Shown piece after piece: positions 62,077 through 64,000 of a stretch of 64,000 nt of DNA. How positions within the stretch are numbered: position 1 is the first letter of the stretch; each line of letters begins with the position of its first letter. Origin of the DNA: Microbacterium album (GTDB lineage: Bacteria > Actinomycetota > Actinomycetes > Actinomycetales > Microbacteriaceae). The position numbers and the translations under genes were made by a program. The DNA lies in the NCBI RefSeq assembly GCF_014643695.1, contig NZ_BMJY01000002.1, positions 413,296 to 477,295 of the forward strand. Direction: 5' to 3'. Below the pieces are notes generated by a model. It was given only the letters and a program-made list of their open reading frames with translations, did no database searches and was not told the DNA's origin.

Positions 62077-63972
62077 TCACCAGCGCTCGAAGAGCGCTCT
62101 GAGGAGCGGACCGGCGGTCTGGGCCCCCGATTCCCCGCGCTCGATGAAGACGGCGACGGCGAGATCGCCGTGGGTGCCGACCATCCAGGCGTGCGTGGGG
62201 AGGTCGCCGTTCTCGTCGGGCTGACCGTGCTCGGCGGTGCCGGTCTTGGCACCCACGGGGTCGCCGGGGATCGAGCCCAGGAAGCGCGCGGACCCCTCCG
62301 TCACGACAGCGCGCATGAGCTCTTGCAGCACCGAGGCCTCGTCGGCGGTGAGCGGCTGCGCCGGCTCCGGCTCGCCCGTGTGGCCGACCAGCAGATGGGG
62401 GACGACCGTGCGGCCGACCTGAATCGACGCCGCCACGGTCGCCATCGCGAGCGGCGACGCCTGCACGCGTCCCTGGCCGATCAGGTCGGCGGCCCGCTCG
62501 GTCTCGCCCTCGGGATCGGGCACCTGACCCATGCTCGCGGGGTAGCCCAGGTCGATCTCCGCCGTGAGGCCGAGCGTCTCGGCCGCCGCGGCGAGGTCGC
62601 TCGGCTCGATGCGGTCACGCAGCCCGATGAGGGCCGTGTTGCACGAGTGGGCGATGGCCGAACGGAACGAGATGTCGCCCAGCGCGCCGGCGGGGTAGTC
62701 GTCGTAGTTCTGGAACGTGAAGCCGTCGACCGTCAGCGTGGGTGGGCAGCTCACGCCCTGGTCCGGCGTCACACCGGCGCGCAGCAGCGCGAGGGCCGTC
62801 ACCAGCTTGAACGTCGAGCCGGGCGCGTACTGTCCCGCGGTCGCGGCGTTCATGCCGCCGTTCCCGGGCCCGTTCGCCGCGACGAGGATCTCGCCGGTCG
62901 AGGGGCGGATCGCGACGATCGCGCTGCCGCCAGCGTCCTCGCCCAACTGCGCCAGGACGTCCTCGGCGTGAAGCTGCATCTCCTGGTTCAGCGTCAGCTC
63001 GAGCGGCTCGGCCGGGTCGCCGTCCCATTCCGCGAGGGTGCGGCGCGCGTCATCGGCGCCGACGGCCTCGATCCTCACGCTCGGGGTGCCCCGCAGGGTG
63101 CCGTCGTACCGGGCGAGCAGGCCCGCCAGGCCGACCCGATCACCGGGCCGGATCGCCCCGTCGGATGCTTCCACGGCCTCCGCGGTGGCCTCGCCCACGA
63201 ACCCGAGGATCTCCCGGGCGAAGCGCCGCGTGGGGGCGAGGGGCACGGTGTCCTCGACCACCAGGGCCCCGGGGATCTCGGAGAAGTCGGGGTTGACGTG
63301 GAGGTGCTCTTCGCCTGCTCGCACCATCAGCGCCTCGACGAAGGCCTGGGGGCCGGAGCTCTCGGCGGAGGCCCGGAACGCCGCGGGATCGATGCCGACG
63401 GCGGCGGCGATGCGCTCGGCTGATTCGCCGACCTGCTCGGGGCCGACGTTCGCCTTGTCCAGCCCGAACCGACCCACGGGTCGCGCCGTGACGATCGGCT
63501 CGCCGGCGGCGTCGACGACGTCCGCGCGAGGTCCGAACTCCCGGCTCACCGCGATGCGCTCGTCGGCCGCCAGGTCGGGGACGATCGCCGCGGGGCTCCA
63601 CTCCACGGCCCACCGGGCCTCCTCGTTGACGTTCTCCTCCGTGAGGGCCACCGACGTGTCGTAGGTCCACTCGTGGCCCTCGACCGTCCACGACCAGTGC
63701 AGCACGGCGTTCGCGCTCGGCCCGTCTCGCTCGACCTCTCCGGCGGTCACCTCGACCTCGTACGCTGCCACCGGCGCGACCAGTTCCTCGAAGGCCCCCG
63801 CTGCATCCGCATCCGTGAGCACCACTCCTTCGAGCGAGTGGTTCGAGAGGGACGCGGCGAGATCGTCGGCGGCCTTGCGCGCCGCGTCGTCCGCTTCGTT
63901 CGTGCATGCCGCGAGGGGGAGCACCAGGGCGAGCACGATGAGGGCGGCGCAGCGCTGCAGAGACCGAGGCAT
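62077..63972 (-). CDS. penicillin-binding protein, MecA_N/PBP2-type transpeptidase
   Basis: A 631-residue exported protein. A lipoprotein-like signal (LIVLALVLPLAACTNEAD) is followed by an NTF2-like MecA N-terminal domain, a dimerisation region, and a transpeptidase with GSTFKLVTALALL (SxxK), FRSAIAHSCNTALIGL (SxN) and VGAKTGTAEHG (KTG). It cross-links peptidoglycan; the domain order is that of low-affinity, elongasome-independent class B PBPs. A lipobox is unusual for such proteins but seen in some actinobacteria. Confidence 0.92.
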   Translation of the reverse strand: MPRSLQRCAALIVLALVLPLAACTNEADDAARKAADDLAASLSNHSLEGVVLTDADAAGAFEELVAPVAAYEVEVTAGEVERDGPSANAVLHWSWTVEGHEWTYDTSVALTEENVNEEARWAVEWSPAAIVPDLAADERIAVSREFGPRADVVDAAGEPIVTARPVGRFGLDKANVGPEQVGESAERIAAAVGIDPAAFRASAESSGPQAFVEALMVRAGEEHLHVNPDFSEIPGALVVEDTVPLAPTRRFAREILGFVGEATAEAVEASDGAIRPGDRVGLAGLLARYDGTLRGTPSVRIEAVGADDARRTLAEWDGDPAEPLELTLNQEMQLHAEDVLAQLGEDAGGSAIVAIRPSTGEILVAANGPGNGGMNAATAGQYAPGSTFKLVTALALLRAGVTPDQGVSCPPTLTVDGFTFQNYDDYPAGALGDISFRSAIAHSCNTALIGLRDRIEPSDLAAAAETLGLTAEIDLGYPASMGQVPDPEGETERAADLIGQGRVQASPLAMATVAASIQVGRTVVPHLLVGHTGEPEPAQPLTADEASVLQELMRAVVTEGSARFLGSIPGDPVGAKTGTAEHGQPDENGDLPTHAWMVGTHGDLAVAVFIERGESGAQTAGPLLRALFERW

Positions 63973-63989
63973 GGGGAGGGCGTCCTTTC

Positions 63990-64000
63990 GGGGGGGGGGG
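63990..64000. other. poly-G run at the window end
   Basis: Eleven consecutive G residues end the window, upstream of the penicillin-binding protein gene. It may be a natural homopolymer, a promoter spacer prone to slippage, or an assembly edge. Confidence 0.6.

Overview
This is about 64 kb of chromosome from a high-GC Gram-positive actinobacterium, most likely of the Microbacteriaceae (Microbacterium-like). That placement is inferred from the strong GC bias, the many GTG starts, the genes with a TANNNT -10 box 6-8 nt before the start codon and no leader, and several families typical of actinobacteria (DUF501, DUF4307, DUF4245, PIN-PhoH, a MecA_N-type penicillin-binding protein).

Region 1 (1-7.5 kb): the 3' part of an accessory secA, then eno, an FtsB/DivIC-like gene, DUF501, a membrane-anchored subtilase, a type II NADH dehydrogenase and an odd class-I-shaped tRNA with a UAA anticodon. 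Region 2 (7.5-15.7 kb): a LysR regulator diverges from a TPP-dependent enzyme that is followed by a complete NitT/TauT-type ABC importer (lipoprotein, ATPase, two permeases), then lemA and an FAD monooxygenase-like enzyme. Region 3 (15.8-43.6 kb) is mostly housekeeping: an AlkX/YcaQ-type glycosylase, an AI-2E family permease, ilvA, greA, trhA, uppS, a PIN-PhoH gene, a fumC/carbonic anhydrase/xseBA block, ispH, a DD-carboxypeptidase, an iron-type ABC operon with an embedded methyltransferase and a Fur-box-like sequence over its start, fbaA, glpX, rmuC, an exonuclease, a POT peptide transporter and ychF.

Region 4 (43.6-53.2 kb) is the unusual part. The last 24 bp of ychF (coding VEFRFNV-stop) recur downstream as at least seven more or less degraded copies. 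The stretches between copies hold one or a few accessory genes each: a short orphan ORF, McrBC, another orphan, a winged-helix/nucleotidyltransferase plus HEPN-like pair, a frameshifted membrane gene, HigBA, and a longer block with two lipoproteins, a catalase-like orphan and a dead VapC. No integrase is visible. The layout looks like an array of small cassettes accreted at the ychF 3' end and moved in trans.

Region 5 (53.2-64 kb) is further accessory and regulatory DNA: a HAD hydrolase with a ridA remnant, a TetR/MFS efflux pair sharing a clear operator, an HxlR regulator facing two RibD_C-type reductases across an almost perfect operator, a CPBP protease, a membrane-anchored receiver-domain protein, small ORFs, an AraC/GyrI regulator and a penicillin-binding protein. 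The window ends in an 11-G run.
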